From Manis javanica (lineage: Eukaryota > Chordata > Mammalia > Pholidota > Manidae), in the NCBI RefSeq assembly GCF_040802235.1, contig NC_133156.1, positions 118,140,173 to 118,204,172 of the forward strand: a DNA stretch of 64,000 nt, read 5' to 3'. The position numbers and the translations under genes are program-made. The notes under the pieces are model-generated. The model saw only the letters and a program-made list of their open reading frames with translations, was not told where the DNA came from and searched no databases. This document shows, in pieces, positions 26,458-64,000 of the stretch (its first letter is position 1; every line of letters starts with the position of its first letter).

Positions 26458-27650
26458 TCTGGGAAGCCAGAAGAATAATAACTTCAGCCAAGTAAATAAT
26501 AAATGAATGAGGAAACAACATAGCAGAAGGAAAATACAATAAATCCAAGGATGAAGTTAGACTACTAGAGGGCATGCTGTCAGCAACTACATCTTTGTTA
26601 GATGTAGGCTGTAAATTTGGGAGAGCTGAAGAAAAAAACTTTGCATGTCTGCTCATAGCATCCCTGAAGACAGAGGACGGCGGCACAAGATCAGAGGTAG
26701 CAAAGCTGGGCAGCTGCAAAGGAGCCAGTCAAGAAGGGACAATACACATGTCTGGGTTGCCCAAACATCATTTTAATTTTATTTACCTGAGCTGTTCTTG
26801 GGAAGGTGTCACAAAAAAGGACTGAATAGTTTGGGGGTGGGATAAGACCTCCCCACCCCCACAGAACGCAAACTTAAGATGATCTAACTGCTAAGAAGGG
26901 AGGGTCTTTGTTCCCTGGGACACTGCTCCTGCAGTCCTCTTTCTGTACCTTTCCACTTAAATGTTGGACAAATTTTTAACCAATATTGTTTTAAGGGGAC
27001 CAATTTAGTAGTCTGAGTCCATTATTAGCCTATTCAAGGCATCCACATTTTATCAGCTGCTTACATTACCTAATTGAGAAAAGCTAGTCTAACAGTGACC
27101 AGAAAAGGGCAGACCAATTCTTTCTGGTAGTCTCAAATGATGCAAGAATACAATTTGACTATCAGCCTATCCTTCAGGCAACCATCCAAGAACTTTATTT
27201 CCCTTAATTGATAAGAATAGGGTAGCAAAGAGTTTGGAGTTACAGTTTTTGGTGACTGAATATATTTTGTGCCGCTGATCATGCATAGATCCTCATGCCT
27301 GATGCTCAGCAAATCAACTGAGAGGTGGTCAGGGTTGATGTTTTCTTTTTAACGGTAAGTAACCCAGCTAAAACCAACCAACCACATACAGAGATGGGCC
27401 AAGGAAGTCCCTGTGTACGGTGCTGAGATTTTTCCCTAGAAAACAGTATGGGCCTATTTCTATACGGTAATTGAAGCTTAAAATTTGTTGTCAGGGTGAG
27501 TTCCAAACATTTCATCTTAAAAAAATTTCAAATCAGGAATTAGGAGGAATCATCTACCCTAGTTAACTAGGGAACAATTATCCACAAACTAATTTTAATC
27601 ATTGTAACTTTCTGGGAAGCTTCTTTTAAATTGTCTGCTCTTCTTTCTGT
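26458..27650. other. Unassigned intergenic sequence
   Basis: No gene, RNA or named repeat is seen. Confidence 0.4.
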
Positions 27651-27654
27651 CCAG

Positions 27655-28720
27655 GTTTATATTGATTCTGGATCTTCTTAACCATCTGTATTCTCTGAGT
27701 GTTCTGTCCTTGAATCCCTTAATACTACAAACTAGTGAGATCTCATTTATGCTTACTGCCCTATTTCATCTGCCATTTATTTGGTGATGGCAGCCAATCT
27801 GTATCTCGAGACTGACCTTTCTTTGTAGTAATAGACCTGTACTACCAGTATCATCCTGGATGTCTGTACCTGAATGTCTCTTAGATGCCTTAATGTTACA
27901 AATAGAATTCATTTATATTGAACCCCCATTTCCCATCCCCCTCCAATTCCTCCAGAAACTGAGGAGGTAATTAAGATTCCTTCCTTTCCCTCTCTGTCCA
28001 TAACAATATCACTACTTGCTAATTCCACATCTAAGTAGTCTTGTGTTCTTCTTTTTCATACGTGGTGCCTGCCTCATTATCTCTTCACTAGATGTTTGCC
28101 AACAAGTTACAAAAGGGCACACAGGGAAAAGTCTGCCCCTTGTATCTGACTCTCAGTCACCCAGTTTCCATTCCTAAAGGCACCCATAGTTATCAATTTC
28201 TTTGGTAAAGAATGTATTTCTAAAATGCATCTATTTCACATCTTCCTGTGGCTCATTGCTCAGTAAGATAATGTTCATCTTGAGAAACAGGATTTAATCC
28301 TGTTTACCTCTTGTTTCTTCTAACAAGTCTCTCTGTACATCCCAATTTCACCTCCTATAACTACTTTGCTTTTCCCTAAAAAAGCCTAAGGCTTCCTTTC
28401 CTCTGTGATTTTATGTTTTTCCCTCTACTTGGGATGCCTGCCTCAAGTCCCTCCATCCCCTGCTGGCACACCATCTTTTAATTCTGCCCCAAATATATTC
28501 AAGGTCCACAGAGGACCCTTCATCCACAGATGAACTTACACCCTCCTCTCATGAAGCCCCTTTAGGACCACATATATGTTTTTATTACAGCACCTGTCAC
28601 ACTGCTTTGCTATATCAAAAACAGGACTGTGTTCCTTTGGTTTTTGAGTCCTCAGTCTAGCAAACTTTAATACCTAGCAGTTGTGTAATAAATACTGAAT
28701 ATTAGTTACAATGTAACTAC
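27655..28720 (+). mobile_element. LINE-2 3' region
   Basis: The L2 3' pattern is seen: ctctacttgggatgcctgcc, aatatattcaaggtccac, tcatgaagcccctttaggac, tttattacagcacctgtcac, aacaggactgtgttcctt, and an end near gtaataaatactgaata. It is old and heavily diverged. The left limit is approximate. Confidence 0.65.
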
Positions 28721-30959
28721 AACTAAGGTAAGGAAATGTTAGGCTAGATTAACAGCAGCCCAATACTTAGACTTTTAAATATGGCTATCATATTTAGAGA
28801 TCAACACCGAGGAAGGGTAATATCCACCTGACAGTGTAGGGTTTACTAACACTGCGATGGCCTTAAGAAGAAAAGACCGAGAGGACATAGAGCTCACTTA
28901 GACTCCCTGAGGGGCTAGAGGGGAAGTAACTGACAACTAATTATTGGGCTGCCCTCCAAGACTGGAGGTTCTCCACCAGGGTATTGGGTCATCCTGGTAT
29001 GTCCTCATCAGCACTGAGATGTATTACAACATTTGAACTAATAAAAGCTTAAATACCGAAATTTGAAGACAGTTTACTTCCCACCTCCCACACCTAAAAA
29101 CTAGAGTGGTTTCAAGGTTGCTCCCATAAAGTCACTCCTGCCGGCTGATATTCCAATATACTTTGCTGAGATAGCAGTAGAGTTACAGAAGATGGATCTG
29201 GAAACTGGATGTAAGCCACAATTTATCTTATCTTCATTGCTCTGGAAGATTTAGCATGTGAGTATTATCTATCCTGGGGTGAGGGGTGGGGAATACAGAG
29301 AACTGCCATTCCAGATCATGAGCTCCTCCAGGGGAGGGGCCATGACTTCAATTTGTGTCTATCCAGAGGGTCTGGCAGTTAACTGATGCTTGAAGAAACA
29401 GAAGTGTAAATTTGGGGATGGATCGATGGGAGATTAAAAGAAAGAGAGGGTGAAGAAAATATGAAAACAACTTTGAAAAAGAAAGAGAAAAAGCAAAGGA
29501 ATACAGGCGGCTTATTATTTACTCTCTCAGAAGCTGTTAATTGAACTTATTTTTTATCCCAACATAATGAAAAAAACAGCAATAAAAGTTGTGTAAGCAG
29601 AGACTATGGAAGACTGGATAAAATGACCTTTAACTTTCTATTCAATTATTTGATCTATGATTCTAGGTATTATTTCCCCAACAATACTCTTGAGTGACTA
29701 GTGCCATTTAATGAATATTTATTAAATAAAATCATAATTTAAAATAACATCAAAGCAGGAACAAACTGATGTTTTGGCTAAAAAAAGTTTAAATTACTTT
29801 AATTGGGTCTTCATAGTTTCATGAGGAGATTGGCAATAGGTTTGCAAAATTAAACTTGTTTACTCCCCTGTAAGATGCTCTGTGGTTTAACTGGCACTGA
29901 ACAGAGCCGAAGTACCTTGTAATTTTTTTCTTTTGAGTTAAAAGAAATAACAAAAACTTGCTAGGCTATTCTAGACATGATGCAAATTTAAAGTAATTTA
30001 AGATGCTATTTCTGGAGGGGAAAAAAATAAGGTTGTGTTTTTTTTTCTTAAGACAATCCAGACAGCTCTCTCTGCTTTGGAGAGATCCAAAAGCCTGAAT
30101 TGCAGAAACTCCCAAGGCAAAGAGGTAAAGGTGCAGAAAGCAGAGAACAAAAATTATCAATAGTAACCAATGACTGCCCTGCCCAGTACCACCTCAGTAG
30201 TCAAAGACTTCTTAACTTGTTGGCCCTTCAAAGTATGTACGGTCCTTAATAGAATAGCAGGATCATCTATCTAAGGGTACTTGTAACTTTCTCTGCTTTC
30301 CTTGATGTAATTCTGATCCCAAAACTTCTCCTGCAGTACTTTGCTTGAAACAAAGCAGAGCTTAATACATGTTCTTTAATTTCATAAATAGAAAGTATAT
30401 AAAAACCAGTAGAATTGGGTAACTTTCATTTGGAAGAAAAAAGGTAACAATTTCAGTCTTTTATTTTTTTATATTATTTTTATTAAGACTCCAACTCTTT
30501 GCCCATTGACACTGGTCCAAAAGCTGTGACATTGCAAAACTGAGATCACATTAACTTGTTTTTTTTTGGACACATGGTTTTGCTTATGTTAAAAATACAT
30601 AATTGAGTAACAAACTCACTTAAAAATTCCATTACATATAAGCATACTTTCGTACTTCTGTGATATGGCATGATACCATTTGTATAGATAATAGGCTAAA
30701 TCTTCTTAGAAGTAGGATAAATATTTGTCGATTGATTGGGTTGATGCAATTGAAAGACGTTTTCAGTTCAAAGTCTACATTTTACTGATACTGTAAAAAT
30801 ATTCTTATATATCAAAAATGTCTGGGTAACATCCCACTCCCGAACACACATATATTCACACATTCCTCTACCCGTTCCTTCCAACAGCTTGCTTTGGGAA
30901 GGAAATTTCTGGACAGCATCCCCCAAGGAGCAAAGACAGACAACGCTACCTTCGAGGTG

Positions 30960-30960
<1 letters not shown>
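28721..30960. other. Intergenic sequence before PRKAA1
   Basis: A short L2-like piece may lie at about 29305-29400 (catgagctcctccaggggag, ggccatgact). Nothing else is recognised, and no exon is seen. Confidence 0.35.
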
Positions 30961-57740
<26,780 letters not shown>

Positions 57741-60365
57741 ACCTAAAACTTTGCTTATTTCTTTGATAGCAATAAGCATGCATAATAAATCATAGCCAAA
57801 TGCTTCCATTTATAATCAAGTTATATGTAATCATAACTGAGGATTAGCCTTTTGGAATGCAATTTGCACAAGGATCAGAAATGATTAGTAGTTCAAAGCC
57901 TAATGTGCAAAAATGGATTAAGATAACTTTTCATCATTCAGTAGACATTTAGCATAATATAACATACACAGTAAATTACAGGTTTCTCAGGCTCACTTGA
58001 TTTTTGGTATTTTATATTTAGTGTATACAGGGCTTTGTAGAATATTAATTTACCATAAAGGCCTTCATAGATTATTACATGTTGATGTATTTTATATTTG
58101 TTTCATACATTTATTCAGTGAATACTTGCCTAGAATCCTAGAGACCTTTATATGTGATTTTGTTTCCTGGGTTCCTTAACTTCTTAAATAGCAAGTATCT
58201 TTCCCAGAGTAGGGTCAGTCTGGATGACTCATCCATATCATCCCCTTTAATATTCTATAGTTCATGAAAAGTTGTATCAAAGATATTAGACACAATTAAA
58301 GTCTTTCTTTAGCTTGTAAGTCCAAAAAAACACAGAACTTATGTATTCAGATACTCTAGGCACAAGTTTTAATCTTACATTTTGTCCCACTATATTCTAT
58401 ATATAAATTGCTCTTTTTATCACAAGAGCTGAATTGCATATACTATAAATCATGATTGTTTTTGAATGTCAAATTCTGCTGCTCATGTCAGTATTGAATG
58501 TATGCAAAAATTTGTAGTCATTCAGTTATGTATGTTTTAAATTGATTCAGTGCACAGAAAGAACATCTCTTACAAAATTGTTCAAATGCTCAAAGAAGAT
58601 TTTCTCTCAAAATTGTATTATGAATATTTTTAAGAACAGAAAAATTAAAAGGCTACAGGGTGATCACGTGTGTATCTAACACTTAGGTTCAACATTTGTT
58701 AATATTTTGCCACATTTACTTTCTATCTGTGTGTACAGATATAGTTACATATATATGTGGATATATATGCTTTTTTTCCCTCTGAACCACTTGGATGTTG
58801 CTGACATACCCTTCAACACTTCAAGCATCTAAAAATGACATTTTCCTTAAAAAAATACCATTGTAAAATGAATAATTCCCTAATGTCATCTAATCATGCA
58901 CATTTATATTTCCTCAGCCATAGCTGGTTATTTCAAACCAGGATTCAATTGATGTTTACACATTGCATTTGGTTATGTCTCTTTAGATATGACATTATTA
59001 TTATTTTGATAAAATATGAAACAAATTGGTTAGTTCTTCTAAATGGTCACATTTGTTTTGGATTTTACTTCCTTTTTAAAAAGCATAATGGGAACTGCAG
59101 TGATGCTTAATCTTTCTAAGCTCTCATTTATAGTTATATTCTTTTACTTGCTCTTATTAACAGCATTACATTAATAGGTGTAAACGAAGATTTAGTCAAA
59201 TCAGATAAAATGGGTATCATGTGTATGCTAATAAAAAATACTGTGTCACCCATAATTGCCTTATACTATTTTAACTTCAAAAAGTTAATTTTTTTGTATA
59301 TTAATCATTTTTCCATTGCAGCAGAGCTGTCTTTTTTCCTTTTAAGATTTTTGTATTATAGGATTGTTTTTGGCAAATACAGTGAGCACCTATATAACCA
59401 GACAGTAATGTACTCAAATGTCATGATAGTTTGTATAAATACTCACTGTAGTTGTAGATTTGGCTCCAGCACCCCTAGAAACAGACACTGAATTAAAAAG
59501 AAAAATCTTCCTTGTTTTTGTTGAGTTGTTCTATTCAAATTAGAATCGGAGAGCTGTAGAAAATGACAGGAGTTCCTTTGAAATCTAAGTTCAAAACTGT
59601 ATTTATAACTTGTGTGGCCCTCTGTTTTGGGGATATTGATTTCATATAGGTTCTGTAAATGCAGCATTATGTTCCTGATGTTAAGAACAGAAGACTGTAT
59701 TTTTAAAGTTAAAGATTTGTATATAAAACAAAGACATCATTGTAAAGTCTTTATAAGCTATTGTGGGAGGGGGAAGCAAAAGGAGGAACCAATTAAATAG
59801 GACCTTCTAAAAATTGTTAATTTTGTATACTTTGCTTCTTTTTAAGTTATTGTGATTCCTTTTAGTTACTGAGTTTTATTTTGAAGATACTTAAATATTG
59901 CACTTGTACAAATAGTATGATAAATGCACAGACTATTGCAGTAAATTCTTTTTTAAGTTGGTATATTTGAAATGACTTTTGGTTGTGTATGTCAAGGTTG
60001 TATCAGAATTTTCACAAGTTTATTGTTGTTTGCAAATTCTTACTAAATGAAGGTATAAAGCAGTCAGTGCAAATGATTTTTAGTTTTTTTTATTATCTTT
60101 TCAGCAATTAATATTTTTTGTGATTTTATGCAACCATATTTTTACTTTGTCTTGACAACTGAAAGATGTATAAGGTTTTTGCCAGAAATGTACTGTATAC
60201 ATAGTTTTAAATGTAACAGATTTTACTGATATGTAAAAAGTTTGCCATTAAAATAGATGATTTCTCACTGAGAGGGAATTTTCTACCAGGTTGGGGGACA
60301 TGGGAGCTTAATATATCTAATTTAAAATAATTTCACTGAAATAAACTCCATTGCTTTTACTTTGA
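57741..60365 (+). other. PRKAA1: PRKAA1 3'UTR (at least)
   Basis: The long AT-rich 3'UTR runs to an AATAAA at 60340-60345. A second AATAAA at 61376-61381 could extend it by about 1 kb. About 58625-59110 looks like an old LINE-1 3'UTR-type insertion (caacatttgttaatattttgccacattt, ctctgaaccacttgga, tgtctctttag). Many ATTTA and TGTAAATA-like stretches occur, but no regulatory site is certain. Confidence 0.75.
60340..60345 (+). terminator. PRKAA1: PRKAA1 polyadenylation signal, proximal candidate
   Basis: A canonical AATAAA lies 2.6 kb after the stop codon, followed by T-rich sequence. A second candidate is at 61376-61381. Which is used cannot be told from sequence alone. Confidence 0.55.
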
Positions 60366-61180
60366 TTATATTTTCTCTTCAGATACTTTTGTAGTTTTTC
60401 AGAGTTTTAAATGATTTTATACAAAAAGTCTTGGCCTCTTAAAATGTTCAGTAGACTGTGCCTACATGCAGAACTCCATCTTTGGAATGAAAGAAAAATG
60501 TGTGTTGTTTAAATCTTTTCCTTAACTCTTTCCATTGCCCCCATTCACAATAGAAATCTTTTTCATTATGACTTTAGTCAAGATGAATGAATTCTACTTA
60601 CATAAGTAAATTAATTGGTAGTAGGGTAGAAATCAATCTTTGTGGTACAATATTTGAGATGTGTTCATGTATGTTTTGACTGGAGTATTTAAGCATACAG
60701 TTTCAAATACTTTGTTTTAGAAAATGGGCGATAAAAAATTTTCATCTGTTGATGTGCTTAACTTTGTTAACTTTTGGGAAAACTAATGAAAAAAAGAAAA
60801 AAACTCTTCTTGCTCATGGCTGACTATGCACTTTTTTTAAAACAATGTGCCTAAATATAAAATACAGTGCTTGAACAAACTTTAGTACTCAAAACATTGT
60901 GATTTTTCTCTGAACTAAATTAGTTTTGATTTCATCATTTAACTAGCCGAACAAATATTTTAAGGTATGTACATTTAAAGTAAAGCACCTATCATTTATC
61001 CTTGGCTGCTAACAGTGGATTTGGTTAGAATTTCAGTACTGTTAGAACTCAATTAGTATGAAATCTTACATTGTTAAGCAGGGCTTGTGTTAGATGGTCA
61101 GCATTCTAAATCTTTATGAAGTAGCATGATTATTGTAACAACAGTAAAAAGGAGTATATGAATAGCACATAAGGTTTTTT

Positions 61181-61262
61181 TTTTGAATTTTCAATTTTTT
61201 TAAAATTTTTTATTAAGGTTTGATTGATATACACTCTTATGAAGGTTTCACATGAAAAAACA
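61181..61262 (-). mobile_element. Very short 5'-truncated LINE-1 insertion with 17-bp target duplications
   Basis: The insert of about 82 bases begins with a T-run and ends with the LINE-1 3'UTR terminus (tattaaggtttgattgatat, acactcttatgaaggtttca). It is flanked by perfect 17-bp copies of agcacataaggtttttt at 61164-61180 and 61263-61279. It lies downstream of the proximal PRKAA1 polyadenylation signal and before the distal one. Confidence 0.88.
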
Positions 61263-61399
61263 AGCACATAAGGTTTTTTAAGGAACTTACAAATTGCTTT
61301 ACAGTACTCTACAAAGTTGTACAAGAAATTTTCTTATTTGAAAAACCAATATTGAAACTGTTCTGTGTGAATACCAATAAATGTTAAGTATGACCAATT

Positions 61400-62700
61400 T
61401 AGAGGGTTTCTAGCCACTTGGAAGATGATCATGTTGTCTATAAATACATAGCATGGGAAAAGTATTAAGTATGTCAATAGAAATATCAAGATCATTGACC
61501 AAAGTAAGTAGGGAAGTAGTGAGTGAAGTGTGAAAACTTAGTGTTGAGAGATAACCTTTACCACAGGAGAGCAGCAGATCAAGGTTATTTGGGAGATTTA
61601 GGAAAAACCCCGAGGGAACAGCTTCAAGCACCATTTAATTATTCACTCTGCAAACTGGATCCCCTCAGAGAGCTTTACTTAAGCACTACAAGTGTAACCA
61701 TAAGATGTCAGTCATGTTCTGAGTGTCTTGTTAGGGAGATACTTTTTAAGGACTGTTACAGAGTACAACATATACAGAAAAGTGCACAAATCATAAATAT
61801 TTGGCTGTGAATTTTCAGTGCTTCAGGTGTACAGTGAACATAGCCACATAAACCTCTTCCCCAGTTAAGAAACACTATCACCAGGGATCACAGGAGACAA
61901 TCTTGGCGGCAGGCTACCACAATCATGCATTGATCATTTTCAAAATATTGGTTCACTTATGCAGCTCTTACAAATGTTGATGCGTTTAATCCAGCAATAC
62001 AAATAAAAGTCACATGTGATACCACCACTGATCTCATCAGAAGTCTGGAAGTGTTGGGAAACTCAAGATCATTATGGCAAATTCAAGTTTTTCAAAATCA
62101 TAATTTTTGCCTAAATTCTCGAATTTTATCATTGGCAACACTTGTTTTTCTTTAAGTAACAGGCTTCCTTGGTTCATTTTCATGATAAGGCCTGTCAAAT
62201 ACCCAAGCCCGAATAATCAGCTCTGTCAGTCATTCTTCTAAGTAACAGTTGTATTCCACGAAAAAGGTATCTATTTCAGCTTATAATGCAGTCACACGAG
62301 CTTTTATGGAGACATCATACTTCATTTCACAGAAGTACTTTGAGTATTTCCCATTTTGTCAAAAAGAATATTAAAAAGAACTGTACTCAGAAATCATTTT
62401 AATAAAATAATTCTGACTGCTTCATCAGGGACATTCTTGAGTGACCGTGCTTCGGGTGGGGGGTTACTATGAGAGAATAGTGAAGAATGCAATGACTGCT
62501 AGTACCGTTTGGTATCATTACCTTGATTCCTGCTGAACTGCCAGCGGTTTTACCTTCCATTGCTATTCCACTGCCAGTGTAAATGTCAATACTGTGAAAA
62601 CGCTAAATATCTTCATTTTAGTATGAAAATAGTTTTGGCTTTGAAACAGTCTTGGAGGCTCTCAGGGGTCCGGATGATCGCTTTGAAGAATCATTGGTGC
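61400..62700. other. Intergenic sequence between PRKAA1 and the next promoter
   Basis: A stretch at about 61745-61870 (agaaaagtgcacaaatca, acctcttccccagttaagaa) resembles an old LINE-1 3'UTR. Nothing else is recognised. Confidence 0.4.
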
Positions 62701-62702
62701 AC

Positions 62703-62925
62703 ATCAGCGGTTCTTAAAGGGGCGAGAAGGTGGGTGGCGGGGTAAGTATGTTTCTGCCAGAGACATATGGCAATGTTTGGAGACGTTTTCGGTTGTCACA
62801 ACTGATGGTGGTTGGGGGTAGTAGATGCTAACGGCATCTGGTGCGTAGAGACTAGGTATGTTGCTAAACACCCTACAGCCGACAGGACAGCCCCCTTCCA
62901 ACAAAGAATTAGAAATATTACAATC
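62703..62925 (+). mobile_element. MER5A-type hAT-Charlie non-autonomous DNA transposon
   Basis: It matches the MER5A layout closely: cagcggttcttaaaggggcg, agacatatggcaatgtttgg, agacgttttcggttgtcaca, gctaaacaccctacagccga, caggacagcccccttccaac, aaagaatta. The 3' terminal part is missing or diverged. Confidence 0.82.
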
Positions 62926-63079
62926 CTGAGGCTGGGAGAGCACAAGATAGCTACAATGATAACAATCTGAATATTTCAATTTCCTAGACATTTCCTCTGT
63001 TACATTCCCTCTTCTGGGTCCAATTTGTTTTTTCCTTTGTGAAGCCTACATTTCAACCCCAGGCCTCCCTGATCTGCTC

Positions 63080-63930
63080 CAATGAACCTTTTTCCGATCG
63101 GGTTTTGCCTCTGTCCTTCGCGTCCGGCAGCCTCATCAGGCTGTAAACTCCTTAAGGGGAGACCGAATCTCAACGCTCGGAATTCCGCCCAAATCGCTCT
63201 ACGCCCGCCGCCTCTGCTTTACCTGCAGACTGTCGTGTGGTTTGGCCGCGGCCGTTTCGGTCAGCGCGCAGCTCAGCCTGCGCGGCCGCAGTATCCCTCA
63301 CGCCCGGCACTCCCAGCTTCTGCCAGAGGGCGCTCTCAGCCCGGATGACTCCGACTACAAATCCCAGAGGGCAATGGGGTGGGGATGGCCCGATGGTTTC
63401 TGAGATTTGTGGTTCCAGGGAAGGGACTGGCTCAAGATAAGGCCTCTGAAAGTCGCCCAGTCCCTGCCCGCCTGTCTGGACTATTCGGATGCCGCTAGTT
63501 GGTCAACCCGTTTCTTGGGGAACCGGGCACCTAATGAGGCGGGCCGGTAGGAGAGCGGCATAACTTCCGCTTCCGGTGGACATAGGGCAAGGGGAATCTA
63601 AACACGACATCAGGGGAGTGGTCACCGGGGCTATCTGGTCTGTGGTGGAAGCCCGAGGAAGAGGAGGAAATTTACGCTAGTGGGTCTTGTGGTTAGGGAA
63701 GAAAAGAGGTCAGAAGTCGGAATTGAGACCCATCGGGGGTGTGGCAGAGACGGTACACTAAGGTCGGTCTCTAGGACGTGCAGGTCTTGGGGTCCGGCCC
63801 TCCCTTGCACCCGCGCCAGAGGCGGCTTCCGGGCTTCCAAAGGCTGACAGCGCGCCTCTGACCTTTCTTTAGTGGTGGGAGGAGCGGAACCGAGCTTGCC
63901 CTCCACCCGGAGCTGAAGGCGTTCGCGGCC
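63080..63930 (+). promoter_or_regulatory. TTC33: CpG-island promoter, most likely of TTC33
   Basis: A GC/CpG-rich island lies about 2-3 kb beyond the PRKAA1 3' end, exactly where human TTC33 begins on the same strand as PRKAA1. It has an ETS-type double motif ACTTCCGCTTCCGG (63563-63576) and a ZNF143-type motif beginning ACTACAAATCCCAG (63354-63367). A similar motif occurs in reverse near 63401-63415. No splice donor or coding start could be assigned, so the gene name rests on synteny alone. Confidence 0.6.
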
Positions 63931-64000
63931 GATCAACTCACGGGTGACGTTCAGAACGGCCTGTATGAACTTCGCACATTTTTATTGTTGCTGTGAATGA

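Noticed and set aside
63080-64000. TTC33 coding exon
   Set aside because: No TPR-protein N-terminus or clear start codon is visible. Only the promoter island can be supported.

Overview
The window is nuclear DNA of a placental mammal. It has spliced genes with GT/AG introns, CpG-island promoters and very long introns. Its interspersed repeats are LINE-1, LINE-2, MIR, hAT-Charlie MERs, MaLR LTRs and a class II endogenous retrovirus. No primate Alu, rodent B1/B2, ruminant BovB or typical carnivore tRNA-SINE was recognised. The young LINE-1 3' ends look like those I associate with laurasiatherians such as pangolins; this species guess is weak.

Two protein genes are complete, both on the + strand. 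RPL37 (coding 12406-14776, 4 exons, 97 residues) encodes a zinc-binding protein of the large ribosomal subunit, and its third intron carries the box C/D snoRNA SNORD72. PRKAA1 (coding 31565-57740, 9 exons, 550 residues from the chosen start) encodes the AMPK alpha-1 catalytic subunit. The order RPL37 - PRKAA1 - TTC33 matches the human 5p13 locus read from its minus strand. The CpG island at about 63080-63930 is therefore most likely the TTC33 promoter. No TTC33 coding sequence lies inside the window.

Layout. 1-1050: unassigned. 1060-8360: a broken betaretrovirus-like ERV on the minus strand, split inside its RT-like part by a full-length minus-strand LINE-1 (about 1248-7355, with 13-bp target-site duplications). 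8390-11160: old LINE-1 and MaLR LTR remnants. 11870-12405: RPL37 CpG-rich promoter with several ETS-type motifs. 12371-14820: RPL37. 14820-30960: intergenic, with old LINE-1, LINE-2 and a hAT MER. 30960-32160: PRKAA1 CpG island and first exon. 31665-44637: PRKAA1 intron 1, 13 kb, with MaLR LTRs, MIRs and a young LINE-1 3' fragment. 44638-57740: exons 2-9. 57741 to about 60365 or 61395: PRKAA1 3'UTR. 61400-63080: intergenic with MER5A. 63080-64000: TTC33-type CpG-island promoter.

The genes are neighbours with housekeeping promoters rather than an operon. RPL37 and SNORD72 both serve ribosome production, and PRKAA1 is the energy-sensing kinase that restrains biosynthesis. I found no sign of a new biological system. 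The most useful observations are the lost human-type upstream PRKAA1 start codon, the nested LINE-1/ERV structure with a possible 3' transduction, and the intronic SNORD72.
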